A DNA stretch of 32,819 nucleotides from Dietzia massiliensis (GCF_018390595.1 NZ_JAHBAV010000044.1:1-32819), one strand, 5' to 3'; counted from the stretch's first letter, positions 1 through 9,223 are shown. The notes: generated by a model from the letters alone, not told the origin. Numbers and translations: made by a program.

Positions 1-1110
1 GAGCTCGACTGCCGGGTCACCGCCCGCGACGTCGACCTCCGACTCACCGTCCCCGCCGGCCGCCGCCTGGCGATCGTCGGCCCCAACGGCGCGGGCAAGT
101 CCACGGCGCTGTCCCTGCTCGCCGGGCACCTGCGCCCCGACTCGGGCGAGGTCCGCCTCGACGGCAGCCTCGTCAGCTCGCCCCGCACCCACGTGCCCGC
201 GCACCGTCGCCGCGTCGTCGCGCTCGAGCAGCGGCCCGGTCTGCTGCCGCACCTCACCGCCCTGGACAACGTGGCGTACGGCCCCCGCGCCCGCGGCGTG
301 CGCAGGCGCGAGGCCCTCGCCCGCGCCCGCACCGAGCTCGAGGCCGTGGGCTGCGCGGACCTCGCCGGCCGCCGCCCGCACGAACTGTCCGGAGGGCAGG
401 CCCAGCGTGTGGCGCTCGCCCGCGCGCTGGCCGTCGACCCGGAACTCGTGCTGCTCGACGAGCCGCTGGCCGCGCTGGACGTGGAGGTCGCCCCGGCGAT
501 CCGGCGCCTCCTCGCCGATCGGCTCACCGGCCGGGCCGTGGTCCTGGTGACCCACGATCCGCTGGACCTGTGGGCGCTGGCCGACGATGTCGTCGTCGTC
601 CTCTCCGGCCGCGCCACCCAGTCCGGCACGGTCGAGGAGGTCCTCGCGCGCCCGGCGTCGGACTTCGCCGCGCGACTGGCCGGCGTCTCACTGGTGGAGG
701 GGATCGTCGACGACGACGAGGTACGCACCCCCGGAGGCGATGCCGTGGCGGGGATCCGCGCGAGCGCCGCCACCGATTGGCGGAGCGGGGTGCGGGCGGT
801 GGCGACGGTCGATCCGCGGGCGGTGGCCGTGCACGCCGCCCCCGCCGACACCCGGCCCGTCTTGAACCCGGCCGGTCCCGCACCCGCGCGTTCATTCGCC
901 GTGAGCCCGCGCAATGCGTGGCCCGCCCGCGTCGTGTCGTTGGCTCCGGCCGGGGCGCTGACCCGCGTGACCGCCGAACTCCGGGACGGCCAGAGGGTCG
1001 ACGCCGAGATCACGACGCGATCGGCCGCCGAACTCGCGCTCGCACCGGGCGTGCCCGTCACGCTGGTCGTCAAGGCAACCCAGGTGGTGCTCTACCCGCG
1101 AGGCGGCTGA
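1..1110 (+). CDS. modC: Molybdate-type ABC transporter ATP-binding protein (5' partial)
   Basis: ATPase subunit that would power molybdate (or tungstate) import with a ModB permease and ModA binding protein at the cytoplasmic membrane. The reading frame is open from base 1, so the N-terminus lies outside the window; 369 residues are visible. Walker A GPNGAGKST is at visible residues ~27-35, the LSGGQ signature at ~130-134, Walker B LVLLDEP at ~149-155 and the switch His in VLVTHD near 185. After the ATPase core comes a C-terminal extension of ~130 residues ending in a TOBE/Mop-like segment (ARVVSLAPAG ... VTLVVKATQVVLYP), which is typical of ModC and favours molybdate over other anions. The permease gene would lie upstream, unseen. 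Another oxyanion ATPase of the same family is the main alternative. Confidence 0.85.
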   Translation, partial: ELDCRVTARDVDLRLTVPAGRRLAIVGPNGAGKSTALSLLAGHLRPDSGEVRLDGSLVSSPRTHVPAHRRRVVALEQRPGLLPHLTALDNVAYGPRARGVRRREALARARTELEAVGCADLAGRRPHELSGGQAQRVALARALAVDPELVLLDEPLAALDVEVAPAIRRLLADRLTGRAVVLVTHDPLDLWALADDVVVVLSGRATQSGTVEEVLARPASDFAARLAGVSLVEGIVDDDEVRTPGGDAVAGIRASAATDWRSGVRAVATVDPRAVAVHAAPADTRPVLNPAGPAPARSFAVSPRNAWPARVVSLAPAGALTRVTAELRDGQRVDAEITTRSAAELALAPGVPVTLVVKATQVVLYPRGG

Positions 1111-1186
1111 CTCGAGCCGGCTGTGCACGACGTCCCCGCCACGACCGCCCATTTGCATCCGCCGACCTGCACTCGCCCACCCGCCC

Positions 1187-1378
1187 GACAGCCGCCCCTC
1201 ACGATGGCGTCTCGCGCGCCCCGGCGGGCAGGCCAGACGCCATCGTGACGCGCGGCTGTCTATCGACCGTGCATCGCCGGGAGCGAGACGCCAGGCGGAG
1301 GAGCGGCTGCGCTGCACCCACGCACCCGAGACGCCACGCACAGGAGCGAGACGCCAGGCCCGGGAGCGGGTGTCTCGC
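1187..1378. repeat. Palindromic interspersed repeat, locus A (hairpin plus half-units)
   Basis: This fills most of the 308-bp gap between the convergent modC and polyprenyl synthase genes. A complete element spans 1187-1260: outer arms 1187-1195 and 1252-1260 (GACAGCCGC / GCGGCTGTC), then inner arms 1199-1212 and 1235-1248 (TCACGATGGCGTCT / AGACGCCATCGTGA), both perfect, around a GC-rich loop. Three half-units follow with the core GAGACGCCA at 1285-1293, 1328-1336 and 1348-1356, plus a degenerate inverted copy (TGTCTCGCC) near 1371. The same family recurs at three other intergenic sites. Bases 1111-1186 hold nothing I recognise. The hairpin could also act as a transcription terminator for the two converging genes. 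Confidence 0.85.
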
Positions 1379-1418
1379 CGCCGAGCGCACACGCCCGGTC
1401 AGGGCCGGCCGCGGCAGC

Positions 1419-2468
1419 TCAGCCGACGCGGTCGACCGTGAAGCGCACGAGCCGGCGCAGCGCCTCGTTGGCGGGGCCGGCGGGCAGGGCGTCGAGCTCG
1501 GCCATGGCGTCATCGACGTACTTCTCCAGCGTCGCCCGCGCGCGCCGCATGCCGTCGGAGACCCGGAGCAACTCCAACGCCTCCACGACCTCGGCGTCGT
1601 CGGTGAGCGGCTGGGCCAGCAGGTCGCGCAGTCGCGCACTGTCGGGCGAGCCGGCCTCCATCGCGTAGATCATCGGCAGGGTGTGCACGCCCTCACGTAG
1701 GTCGGTGCCGGGGGTCTTGCCGGACTCGGCGGACGGGGAGGCGATGTCGATGATGTCGTCGGCGATCTGGAACGCGATCCCCACCGCGTCCCCGAACCTG
1801 CGCAGCCGCGCGATCTGCTCGCCGGTCGCGCCGGAGTACTCGCCTCCGAACTGAGCGGCGGCGGCGATGAGCGACCCGGTCTTCTCCCAGATGACGCGCA
1901 GGTAGTGCTGGGCGGCGTCCTCGTCGCGGCCGCCGACGCCGGGCCCGACGGTCTCGCGCATCTGCCCGGTGACCAGTTCGGCGAAGGTCTGGGCGATGAG
2001 CTGGACGGCGGCGGGACCGAGGTCAGCCAGCAGCATGGACGAGTGGGCGAAGAGGAAATCGCCGGCGAGGATCGCGGTGGAGTTGTCCCACCTGCTGTTG
2101 GCGGACTCGACGCCGCGGCGCATGCTGGCCTCGTCCATGACGTCGTCGTGGTACAGGGTCGCGAGGTGGATCATCTCGCAGACGACGGCGGCCTTGACCA
2201 GGCGCTCGTGGTCGGGCTCGGGCCCGATCTCGCCGGCGAGCAGGGTCACGATCGGCCGGAAGCGCTTGCCGCCGGCGGTGACGAGGTGAAGGGCGACCTC
2301 GGAGAGGAAGTCCTCGCCGCTCTCGAGCCGGCTGACCAGCAGTTTCTCGACTTCGTCGAGTCGCCCTCGCAGCGCGGCGGCGAGGTCTGCGTCACCGACG
2401 TCCACGCCGGCCACCACGTGGTCCGTCGCCGTGTCCGCGGTGCCGGTCGTCACTGAATCGCTCGACAT
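1419..2468 (-). CDS. grcC1: Polyprenyl diphosphate synthase (menaquinone side chain)
   Basis: Long-chain trans-isoprenyl diphosphate synthase, expected to condense isopentenyl diphosphate onto allylic primers to make the tail that MenA transfers to the naphthoquinone ring. Both aspartate-rich motifs are present: DDVMD in LYHDDVMDEA and DDIID in FQIADDIID, with the GGKRFRP segment near the N-terminus. The frame extends to an ATG at 2504; I prefer the ATG at 2468 (MSSDSV..., 349 aa), which has GAGGA about 10 bases upstream and removes an Arg-rich leader. The gene is divergent from the menaquinone reductase, the arrangement of Rv0562 (grcC1) and Rv0561c (menJ) in M. tuberculosis. Chain length cannot be read from the sequence. 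Confidence 0.85.
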   Translation of the reverse strand: MSSDSVTTGTADTATDHVVAGVDVGDADLAAALRGRLDEVEKLLVSRLESGEDFLSEVALHLVTAGGKRFRPIVTLLAGEIGPEPDHERLVKAAVVCEMIHLATLYHDDVMDEASMRRGVESANSRWDNSTAILAGDFLFAHSSMLLADLGPAAVQLIAQTFAELVTGQMRETVGPGVGGRDEDAAQHYLRVIWEKTGSLIAAAAQFGGEYSGATGEQIARLRRFGDAVGIAFQIADDIIDIASPSAESGKTPGTDLREGVHTLPMIYAMEAGSPDSARLRDLLAQPLTDDAEVVEALELLRVSDGMRRARATLEKYVDDAMAELDALPAGPANEALRRLVRFTVDRVG

Positions 2469-2604
2469 CCCCACTCGTCCTCGTCGCCTGGTGCGGGTCG
2501 GCATCGACCGGCCCTTCCCGACAGACTACGGTCCCGGCCCGGTGGCTGCGGCACCCCACCCCGCCCGAGGTGCCGGCGACCGTCGCGCCCGCCGACCTGC
2601 CACC
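2469..2604. promoter_or_regulatory. Divergent promoter region, polyprenyl synthase / menaquinone reductase
   Basis: This 136-bp gap separates two head-to-head genes, so both promoters must lie here. I see no convincing -35/-10 pair or palindrome. The assignment rests on gene orientation only. Confidence 0.4.
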
Positions 2605-3891
2605 ATGGTGCGTATGGAGTCCCGGTGGCGTCTTCCCTCTTCGACCGATGTCCTCGTGGTGGGCTGTGGCCCGGCGGGGGCGGCGACCGCGACGTGGTTG
2701 GCGCGGGCGGGTCGCGAGGTGACGGTGCTCGACGCCGCGGAGTTCCCGCGCGACAAGACGTGTGGGGACGGCCTGACGCCGCGGGCGATGCTCGAGGTGG
2801 ACCGGCTGGGTCTGGGGGCGTGGGCGCGGAACCGGATCACCATCCGCGGCCTCGAACTGCGGGGCTTCGGCCACGAGCGACGGGTGCCGTGGCCGGCGGG
2901 TGAGCACGGCGGCACGGGGTCGGCGGTGCGGCGGACGGTGTTCGACGACCGGCTGCGGCAGGCGGCGGTCGAGGCCGGCGCGGTGGTGCACGACGGCGTT
3001 CGGGTGACGGGCGTGGAGAGGGGCGACGACGACGAGGTGACCGCCGTCCTGGCCGGGGACGATCGCGTGGACTGCCGGACACTGGTGGTGGCCGATGGCG
3101 TGAGGTCGCCGGTGGGTCGTCTGCTGGGTCGCACCTGGCATCGCGACACGGTCTACGCCGTGGCGGCGCGGTCGTATGTCGGATCCGCTCGGCACGACCA
3201 TCCGTGGATCGGGTCCGATCTCGAGCTGCGCGACGAGGCGGGTGCCATCCAGCCCGGCTACGGGTGGGTGTTCCCGCTCGGCGACGGCGAGGTCAACCTC
3301 GGGGTGGGGGCGCTGGCGACGTCGGCGCGGCCGGCGAACGTGGCGGTCAAGGAGCTGCTGCAGCACTACGCCCGTAGCGTGCGCGGGGACTGGGCGTTGG
3401 AGGGTGAGCCGCGGGCGGTGACGTCGGCGCTGCTGCCGATGGGCGGCGCGGTGTCGGGGGTGGCGGGCCGCAACTGGGCGGCGGTGGGTGACGCGGCGGC
3501 GTGCGTGAACCCGCTCAACGGCGAGGGCATCGACTACGCGCTCGAGGGCGGGCGGTTGCTGGCCGAGTTGATCCACGCCGGCCACGGCACGGGCTCGGGC
3601 GGCGTCGGTGCCCGCACCGAGCCGCTCACGCACGCGTGGCCGGAGGTGCTGCGGCGGACGTACGGCGAGGCGTTCGCGATCGCCCGGGACGCCGCCCGGC
3701 TGCTCACCTATCCGAGGTTCCTGCCGATGGCCGGTCCGGTGGGGATGCGCTCGCAGACGGTGATGACGGCGGCGGTGCGCTGCATGTCCAACACCGTCGC
3801 CGACTCGGACCGCGACGTGGTGGCGCGGGCGTGGCGGGCGGCCGGGTCGGTGGCCCGCAGGCTCGACCGGCGCCCGCTGTTCGCCGACTGA
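2605..3891 (+). CDS. menJ: Geranylgeranyl reductase family FAD-dependent menaquinone reductase
   Basis: FAD-dependent oxidoreductase of the geranylgeranyl reductase family; the mycobacterial member in this gene context (MenJ, Rv0561c) saturates one isoprene unit of the menaquinone tail. The N-terminal Rossmann FAD site is DVLVVGCGPAGAA (about residues 15-27). A second FAD-contact region is RNWAAVGDAAACVNPLNGEGI, near residue 290-310. The frame is open from 2431, but the segment before 2605 is low-complexity and overlaps the divergent gene's leader. I chose ATG 2605 (MVRMESRWRLPSS, 428 aa); ATG 2614 is an equally good alternative and no Shine-Dalgarno decides between them. Substrate is inferred from family and synteny. 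Confidence 0.83.
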   Translation: MVRMESRWRLPSSTDVLVVGCGPAGAATATWLARAGREVTVLDAAEFPRDKTCGDGLTPRAMLEVDRLGLGAWARNRITIRGLELRGFGHERRVPWPAGEHGGTGSAVRRTVFDDRLRQAAVEAGAVVHDGVRVTGVERGDDDEVTAVLAGDDRVDCRTLVVADGVRSPVGRLLGRTWHRDTVYAVAARSYVGSARHDHPWIGSDLELRDEAGAIQPGYGWVFPLGDGEVNLGVGALATSARPANVAVKELLQHYARSVRGDWALEGEPRAVTSALLPMGGAVSGVAGRNWAAVGDAAACVNPLNGEGIDYALEGGRLLAELIHAGHGTGSGGVGARTEPLTHAWPEVLRRTYGEAFAIARDAARLLTYPRFLPMAGPVGMRSQTVMTAAVRCMSNTVADSDRDVVARAWRAAGSVARRLDRRPLFAD

Positions 3892-3964
3892 CCGCGCGGA
3901 CACCCGTCGGTCGTGCGCGAGCCGGGCGGGCGGCCTCCGCGCCGGACCGAGGGCCCGGGCGGCG

Positions 3965-4654
3965 TCAGGCGGGGCGGCGGGCCAGGTGGATCGCGGCGAT
4001 GCCGCCGGTGAGGTTGGTGACGCTGCAACGCTCCCAGCCGCTGGACTCGACCATCTCGAGCAGCGCCTGCTGGTCCGGCCAGTCGCGGATGGACTCGGCC
4101 AGGTAGACGTACGCGTCCGGGTTCGAGGACACGCTCGTGGCGATCTTCGGCAGCGCCCGCATGAGGTAGTTCATGTAGAGCGCGCGGAACGGCGGGAAGA
4201 CGGGCGTGGAGAACTCCACCACCGCGAGCCGCCCGCCCGGCTTGACCACGCGCGCCATCTCCCGCAGACCGGCGGCGGTGTCCTGGACGTTGCGCAGGCC
4301 GAAGCTGATGGTCGCGGCGTCGAAGGAGGCGTCGGCGAACGGCAGCTTCATCGCGTCGCCGGCGACCTTGGGCACGTCCCGACCCGCGCCCGCGCGCAGC
4401 ATGCCGAGCGAGAAGTCCGCGGCCACGCACCACGCGCCGGACCTGGCCAGCTCGACGGTCGACACGGCGGTGCCGGCGGCCAGGTCGAGGATCCGCTCCC
4501 CCGGCCGCGGCGCGAGCAGCGACCGGGCCCGGCGCCGCCACACGTGGTCCATGCCTCCGGACAGGATCGTGTTGGTCAGGTCGTAGCGCTTCGCGACGCC
4601 GTCGAACATCGACGCGACGTCGCGGGGCTGCTTGTCGAGATTGGCGCGGGACAC
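3965..4654 (-). CDS. menG: Demethylmenaquinone methyltransferase
   Basis: SAM-dependent C-methyltransferase (MenG/UbiE) for the last ring step, demethylmenaquinone to menaquinone. 229 residues. The UbiE signature region [17 protein letters not shown] lies near residue 24-40, SAM motif [10 protein letters not shown] follows, and [14 protein letters not shown] and FGLRNVQD are conserved downstream blocks. The start is the GTG at 4654 ([18 protein letters not shown]); the frame continues upstream to 4807 but that stretch lies inside mgtA. The start is only 10 bp after the mgtA stop, so translation is probably coupled. It is the last gene of the minus-strand menD operon and converges with the menaquinone reductase gene. 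Confidence 0.9.
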   Translation of the reverse strand: MSRANLDKQPRDVASMFDGVAKRYDLTNTILSGGMDHVWRRRARSLLAPRPGERILDLAAGTAVSTVELARSGAWCVAADFSLGMLRAGAGRDVPKVAGDAMKLPFADASFDAATISFGLRNVQDTAAGLREMARVVKPGGRLAVVEFSTPVFPPFRALYMNYLMRALPKIATSVSSNPDAYVYLAESIRDWPDQQALLEMVESSGWERCSVTNLTGGIAAIHLARRPA

Positions 4655-4664
4655 GCCCCCGACG

Positions 4665-5957
4665 CTACCCGGCCCGGCCGAGGCCCACGCGGACCCGGCC
4701 CGCGGAGGAGCCGACGCGGCCCGTGGACGAGCGGGCGCCGGCGGCGACGTAGTGGTCGAACAGCTGCCCGCAGACGGCGTCCCAGGTGCGCCCCGCGACG
4801 GTTGCACGGGCGGCGGCGGCCAGCCGATCGCGGTCGGCGAGCACGGCGTCGAGTGCCGCGGAGACCTCGGCGGCGTACCGCCCCGGGTCGAGCAGGACGC
4901 CGTTGACTCCGGCCTGCACGAGATCGCGCGGGCCGCCGGCGTCGGGGCCGATCACGGGCACGCCCGAGGCGTGGGCCTCCTGGACGGACTGGCAGAACGT
5001 CTCGAACTCGCCGGGGTGACAGAACACGTCGAGCGTGGCGAAGGCCCGGGCCAGGGCCTCGCCGTGGAGCTCGCCGGTGAAGACCGCGTGGGGCATGGCG
5101 GCCTGGAGTGCGGGGCGGTCGGGTCCGTCGCCGACGACGACGAGTCGGACGTCGCCGCCCGGGCCGGAACGGTCGGCCAGCGGCCGGAGGCGCTCGACGT
5201 GCTTCTCCGGTGCGAGCCTGCCGACGAATCCGACGACGGGCCGCCCGTCCGGCGACCACAGCCGATGCAGGGCCGCGCTGCGCCGGGTGGGCGAGAACCG
5301 CTCGGTGTCGACGCCCCGCCCCCACCGGTACAGGCGCGGGATGCCGCGGGAGGCCAGGTCCTCCATCGCCGCGGTCGACGGGGCGAGGGTGCGGTCGCAG
5401 GTCGCGTGGATCGCCCGGGTCCAGGCCCACGCGGCGTCGGCGAGGACGCCGATCCCGTAGGCGTCGGCGAAGCCGGCCACGTCGGTCTGGTACACCGCCA
5501 CCGAGGGAACGCCCAGGGCGCGGGCCGCGGCGGCCCCGGCGGCGCCGAGCACGAACGGGGACGCCAGGTGCACCACGTCGGGAGCGAAGTCGCGCAGGGC
5601 GTTGTACACGCTGGGGCTGGGCGCCCCGACCGGCAGCGAGGACACCACCGGCACCCGCACGGCCGTGACCCGGTGGACGGGGTACCCGAGGTGATGGTCG
5701 GGGTCGGGCCCGTCGGACGCGGGCCGGCCGAGATAGGGGGAGACGGCGCTGACCAGCGGGTGCGCCTGCACGGCACCGGCCGCCCCCTGCCAGAAGCCGA
5801 CCTGGTCGGAGGGGGCGACGACGAGGCAGTCGTGGCCGTGGCGGCGCGCGTACTCCAGCACGCGCAGGACGGAGTTGGTGACGCCGTTGACGTTCGGCAG
5901 GAACGATTCGGTGACGATGGCTACGCGCACGCCCTCACTGTCGCCCGGCCGGGCCAC
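4665..5957 (-). CDS. mgtA: GDP-mannose-dependent alpha-mannosyltransferase (MgtA type, GT4)
   Basis: GT-B fold glycosyltransferase of family GT4, related to mycobacterial MgtA (Rv0557), which mannosylates a glucuronosyl-diacylglycerol or PIM-type lipid at the inner membrane for lipomannan-like glycans. The N-terminal block [21 protein letters not shown] starts near residue 10, [15 protein letters not shown] opens the C-terminal donor domain, and the EX7E element is in [18 protein letters not shown] 5957 gives 430 aa; GTG 5930 (VRVAIVTES) is an alternative nearer the mycobacterial N-terminus. It sits 10 bp after the DUF3592 gene and 10 bp before menG, conserving the Rv0555-Rv0558 order. The exact acceptor lipid is inferred. 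Confidence 0.85.
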   Translation of the reverse strand: MARPGDSEGVRVAIVTESFLPNVNGVTNSVLRVLEYARRHGHDCLVVAPSDQVGFWQGAAGAVQAHPLVSAVSPYLGRPASDGPDPDHHLGYPVHRVTAVRVPVVSSLPVGAPSPSVYNALRDFAPDVVHLASPFVLGAAGAAAARALGVPSVAVYQTDVAGFADAYGIGVLADAAWAWTRAIHATCDRTLAPSTAAMEDLASRGIPRLYRWGRGVDTERFSPTRRSAALHRLWSPDGRPVVGFVGRLAPEKHVERLRPLADRSGPGGDVRLVVVGDGPDRPALQAAMPHAVFTGELHGEALARAFATLDVFCHPGEFETFCQSVQEAHASGVPVIGPDAGGPRDLVQAGVNGVLLDPGRYAAEVSAALDAVLADRDRLAAAARATVAGRTWDAVCGQLFDHYVAAGARSSTGRVGSSAGRVRVGLGRAG

Positions 5958-5967
5958 GGGCCGGTGA

Positions 5968-6450
5968 TCAGCGCGGGTCGGTGCGGGGAATTCGCGGTAT
6001 CGCCCGGTGAACCCCCGGTGACGCGGCGACGTAGGCGAGCGCGGCCAGCGGCACGACCACCGCCGGGACCGACAGGGCGGGTACCACGGCGACGGTCCAG
6101 CTGCGGCCGGAGACCCGGACGAGATCGGGGTTGGCCCGGCGGAACTCCACCTGCACGCGCTGCCCCTCCACCAGCCCCGTCGGGTAGAACACGCCGGTCA
6201 CCGGGCGCACCGTCCGGCCGCCGCCGGCGTCGAACTCCACCGCGGCCCGCCGCTCGGTGACCTCGGTGACGGTGGCCGTGGCGCTGCCCATGTCCCGGTC
6301 GATGCGCTGGTCGTTGACGAAGCACGCCAGCAGGATGAGGACGGCCGTGAGCACGGAGAACGCCGCCGCGGCCGCCGCCACCACCCGCACGCCCTGCCGG
6401 GCGTACACCGCGCGACGGGCCCGACGCGCGGAGACGGTGCCCGCGGTCAT
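5968..6450 (-). CDS. DUF3592-like two-helix membrane protein
   Basis: 160-residue membrane protein of unknown function. A first hydrophobic helix covers about residues 20-45 (VVAAAAAAFSVLTAVLILLACF), a central extracytoplasmic or cytoplasmic beta-rich part follows (ATVTEVTERRAAVEFDAGG ... YPTGLVEGQRVQVEF, the DUF3592-like pattern), and a second helix covers about 120-145. The start ATG overlaps the menD stop by four bases (ATGA at 6447-6450), so it is translationally coupled to menD. It occupies the position of Rv0556 in M. tuberculosis, between menD and mgtA. Conservation of that place suggests a link to quinone or mannolipid metabolism, but no function is shown. Confidence 0.75.
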   Translation of the reverse strand: MTAGTVSARRARRAVYARQGVRVVAAAAAAFSVLTAVLILLACFVNDQRIDRDMGSATATVTEVTERRAAVEFDAGGGRTVRPVTGVFYPTGLVEGQRVQVEFRRANPDLVRVSGRSWTVAVVPALSVPAVVVPLAALAYVAASPGVHRAIPRIPRTDPR

Positions 6451-8213
6451 TCGGGGTCCGAGGCCCGGGGCTCCACGGCCTCCGAGCGCAGGGCCGCGTG
6501 CAGCTCGCGCAGGCCCTGCCGGTCGGTGCCCACCCGCACCACGCGCAGGCCCTCGGGGACGATGTCGTGGTGCGCGACCGGGACCGACGGCTGCGCGAGG
6601 ATCGCCTCGAGCCCGGCGGGATCGGTGTCGGTGAACGGCACCCCGGCGCCCGCGCAGATCGCACCGAGGTTCGCGCCGTGCGGGGTGCCGAAGACCCGCT
6701 CGAAGTCGGCGGCCAGCCGCGGATCGCCCTGCTCGAGCAGGGAGAAGATGCCGCCACCGTCGTCGTCGGCCACCACGATGAGCAGATCCGACGGGTGGCG
6801 CTCACGGGGTCCGAGCAGCAGCCCCGAGATGTCGTGCAGGAACGTGAGGTCACCCAGCAGCGCCACGGTCCGACCGGGCGCCGACAGCGCGACACCGATC
6901 GCCGTGGACACCGTCCCGTCGATCCCCGAGGCGCCGCGGTTGGCGTACACGGACACGTCGGGGTCGATCGGCCCCACGAAGGACAGGTCCCGCACGGCGT
7001 TGGAGGCGCCCACCACGAGGTTGTCCCCGGCCCGCACGCCGCGGGCCACGGCGCGGGCCACGTGTAGGCCCGTCGGGGCGCCCGCGTCCAGGTGCTCGTC
7101 GAGCAGCCTGTCGACGGCCGCGCGGGCGTGGGCGTCGGCACGGGCGGTGGTCTCGGTCCACGACCGCTCGACCCCCCAACCGGTGAGCACGGAGTCGGCG
7201 AGCTCGGCGGCGCTGCCCGTGGGATTGGGCGAGCGCGGGCCCGCGTCGAGGATCACCAGGTCGACCTCCGGGTCGGCCAGCAACCGCGTCACGGAGCGGT
7301 GCAGCGTCGGCCGGCCGGTGACCACCACCTGCTCGGGCCGCAGCGACGGGATCGCCAGCGGGTGCACCGGATGCAGCGGGACCGGCGCGCCGGGCTCGGC
7401 GACCGTCGGGACGCCCACCAGCCCGGAGACCGGCGCCGCCCCGACGCCCGAGACCACCAACGTGGGCCGCGTGAGGTCCACCGCCACCGCCGAGGCGGCG
7501 GGAGCCGAATCGACCCCCGCGCCCGCCCGCTGCACCCACGGACGACCGCCCGGGCGCCCCTCCGGCAGACCGCGGGAGCCGTCGCCGGGGTCCACCTCGT
7601 CGTCGTCGTACCCCCCTGGGCCGCCACCGAGGACGAACTCCTCGTCGCCCTCGCCCGGCACCAGCGGCTCGCGGAACGCGATGTCCACCTGCACCGGGCC
7701 CGGGTCCGCGGCCGCGGTGGCGGTGAGGATCGCGCGGCCGATCGCGGAGCGCCAGTGGCGGTGCTCGGTGACGGGGTCGCCGGCCGCGCCGAGCTCGATC
7801 ACCGCGCGGGCGTGCGGCCCGAAAAGCCCCACCTGGTCGATGGTCTGGTTGGCGCCGGTCCCCCGCAGCTCCGGCGGACGGTTGGCCGTGAGCGCCAGCA
7901 CCGGCACCCCGGAGTGGGCGGCCTCGACCATCGCCGGATGGAGATTGGCGACCGCGGTGCCCGAGGTGACGACGACGGGGACCGGCCGCTTCGAGCCCAG
8001 CGCGAGTCCTAGCGCCGTGAACCCGGCACCGCGCTCGTCGATCCGCACGTGCAACGCGATCCGACCGGCCCGCTCCGCCGCGGCCAACGCCAGGGCCAGT
8101 GGGGCGCTGCGCGAACCCGGGCACAGGACCGCGTCGGTGATCCCGTGGCGGACCATCTCGTCCACCAGGACACGGGCCTGCGCGGTACTGGGGTTGCTCG
8201 GCGTGGCAGTCAT
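6447..8213 (-). CDS. menD: SEPHCHC synthase (2-succinyl-5-enolpyruvyl-6-hydroxy-3-cyclohexene-1-carboxylate synthase)
   Basis: ThDP- and Mg-dependent enzyme joining isochorismate and 2-oxoglutarate, the first committed step to menaquinone. 588 residues. The N-terminal pyrimidine-binding domain has CPGSRSAPL (residues ~31-39) and the ThDP-activating Glu in RIDERGAGF (about E60). TANRPPELRGTGANQTIDQ is the conserved block after it, and the C-terminal PP-binding domain has LLGDLTFLHD. The frame stays open to 9251, but the upstream part is a shadow of the WYL gene; the ATG at 8213 follows a G-rich stretch and matches the family N-terminus. A Gly/Asp-rich, probably disordered insert lies around residues 195-240. 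It starts 11 bp after the WYL regulator stop. Confidence 0.93.
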   Translation of the reverse strand: MTATPSNPSTAQARVLVDEMVRHGITDAVLCPGSRSAPLALALAAAERAGRIALHVRIDERGAGFTALGLALGSKRPVPVVVTSGTAVANLHPAMVEAAHSGVPVLALTANRPPELRGTGANQTIDQVGLFGPHARAVIELGAAGDPVTEHRHWRSAIGRAILTATAAADPGPVQVDIAFREPLVPGEGDEEFVLGGGPGGYDDDEVDPGDGSRGLPEGRPGGRPWVQRAGAGVDSAPAASAVAVDLTRPTLVVSGVGAAPVSGLVGVPTVAEPGAPVPLHPVHPLAIPSLRPEQVVVTGRPTLHRSVTRLLADPEVDLVILDAGPRSPNPTGSAAELADSVLTGWGVERSWTETTARADAHARAAVDRLLDEHLDAGAPTGLHVARAVARGVRAGDNLVVGASNAVRDLSFVGPIDPDVSVYANRGASGIDGTVSTAIGVALSAPGRTVALLGDLTFLHDISGLLLGPRERHPSDLLIVVADDDGGGIFSLLEQGDPRLAADFERVFGTPHGANLGAICAGAGVPFTDTDPAGLEAILAQPSVPVAHHDIVPEGLRVVRVGTDRQGLRELHAALRSEAVEPRASDPE

Positions 8214-8224
8214 CGCCCCCCAGC

Positions 8225-9223
8225 CTAGTCGTGAGAGGTCGACCGCCCCGCCGCATCCGTGAGCCGCCCACCCATCGCCGCCAGGGCCTCGCGCAACGCC
8301 TCCGGCGACTCCACGACGAACTCCCCCGGCAGCCTGGCGAGGAACCACGCCAGCGCGTCGAGGTCGGCCGCCCCGGTCTCCAGCCGGCACGCCGGGCCGT
8401 CCGGGTGGCCCGCGGGGTGCAGCTCGGTGACCGTGGCGTACATGGGCGGGAACATCTCGGCCACCTCCTCGGCGGGCGCGAACACCGTCACCCGCGCCAC
8501 GTGCGGGTACGGCGCCGCGGTGACCGAGTGCTGGACGTGCGGCGCCGGGTCCGGCACGTCGGCGCGCGGGGTGAACCGCCACCGGCTGCGGTGCACCGCG
8601 CGGATCCGGTCCAGCCGGAACGTGCGCCAGTCCGCGCGCTCGAGATCGAAGCACAGCAGGTACCAGCGCCGGCCCAGCACGACGATCCGGTACGGCTCCA
8701 CCCGCCGCTCCGTCTCCCGCCCCGCGCGGTCGCGGTAGTCCAGCCGCACCTGCTCCGTGCCCCGCACCGCGTGGCCCAGGTCGAGCAGCAGGCCCGGCTC
8801 CACCGGGGTGTCCGCGCCGGCGACCGCGACCATCGACTCGGTGACGTCGGCGACACGCTCCCGCAGGCGGCCGGGCATCACCTGGTCCAACTTGGTCAGC
8901 GCGCGCAGGGCGTGCTCCCCGACGCCCGCCACCGCGCCGCCGGCCGCCAGACGCAGGGCGATCGCGACGGCCACCGCCTCCCTGTCGTCGAGCAGCAGCG
9001 GCGGCAGGCGACGACCCGAACCCAGCCGGTAGCCGCCGCCCGCGCCGCGCTCGGACTCCACCGGATAGCCCAGGTCCCGCAGGCGGTCCACGTCCCTGCG
9101 GACCGAGCGGGTCGTCACGCCCAGCTCCGCCGCCAACTCCTCGCCCGTCCACACCGAACGACGCTGCAGCAGGTCCAGCAGACAAAGCACGCGCTGGGTG
9201 GTGGGCATCCGGTCCTCGCTCAT
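8225..9223 (-). CDS. YafY/PafC-like transcriptional regulator (HTH plus WYL domain)
   Basis: Cytoplasmic DNA-binding regulator. The N-terminal winged HTH covers about residues 6-60 (TTQRVLCLLDLLQRR ... TTRSVRRDVDRLRDLGYPVES). The WYL ligand-sensing domain follows from about 140, with YRIVVLGRRWYLLCFDLERADWRTFRLDRI carrying the conserved W-Y-L and RTFRLDRI blocks, then a C-terminal WCX-like extension. ATG 9223 gives 332 aa; ATG 9208 (MPTTQRV), preceded by GAGGA, is the more usual family N-terminus. It is divergent from two DinB-fold genes, the common arrangement for a local regulator, yet only 11 bp upstream of menD in the same direction. Its ligand is unknown. Confidence 0.88.
   Translation of the reverse strand: MSEDRMPTTQRVLCLLDLLQRRSVWTGEELAAELGVTTRSVRRDVDRLRDLGYPVESERGAGGGYRLGSGRRLPPLLLDDREAVAVAIALRLAAGGAVAGVGEHALRALTKLDQVMPGRLRERVADVTESMVAVAGADTPVEPGLLLDLGHAVRGTEQVRLDYRDRAGRETERRVEPYRIVVLGRRWYLLCFDLERADWRTFRLDRIRAVHRSRWRFTPRADVPDPAPHVQHSVTAAPYPHVARVTVFAPAEEVAEMFPPMYATVTELHPAGHPDGPACRLETGAADLDALAWFLARLPGEFVVESPEALREALAAMGGRLTDAAGRSTSHD

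Noticed and set aside
2392..3903. A 503-residue minus-strand frame opposite the menaquinone reductase
   Set aside because: Arg/His/Pro-rich composition typical of antisense frames in GC-rich DNA, no recognisable domain, and it overlaps two well-supported genes.
3892..3964. Terminator between the menaquinone reductase and menG
   Set aside because: The 73-bp convergent gap is GC-rich, but I found no stem long enough to stand out from the background.
4632..6260. A 542-residue plus-strand frame opposite mgtA
   Set aside because: Antisense shadow with Gly/Arg/Asp-rich composition and no motif.
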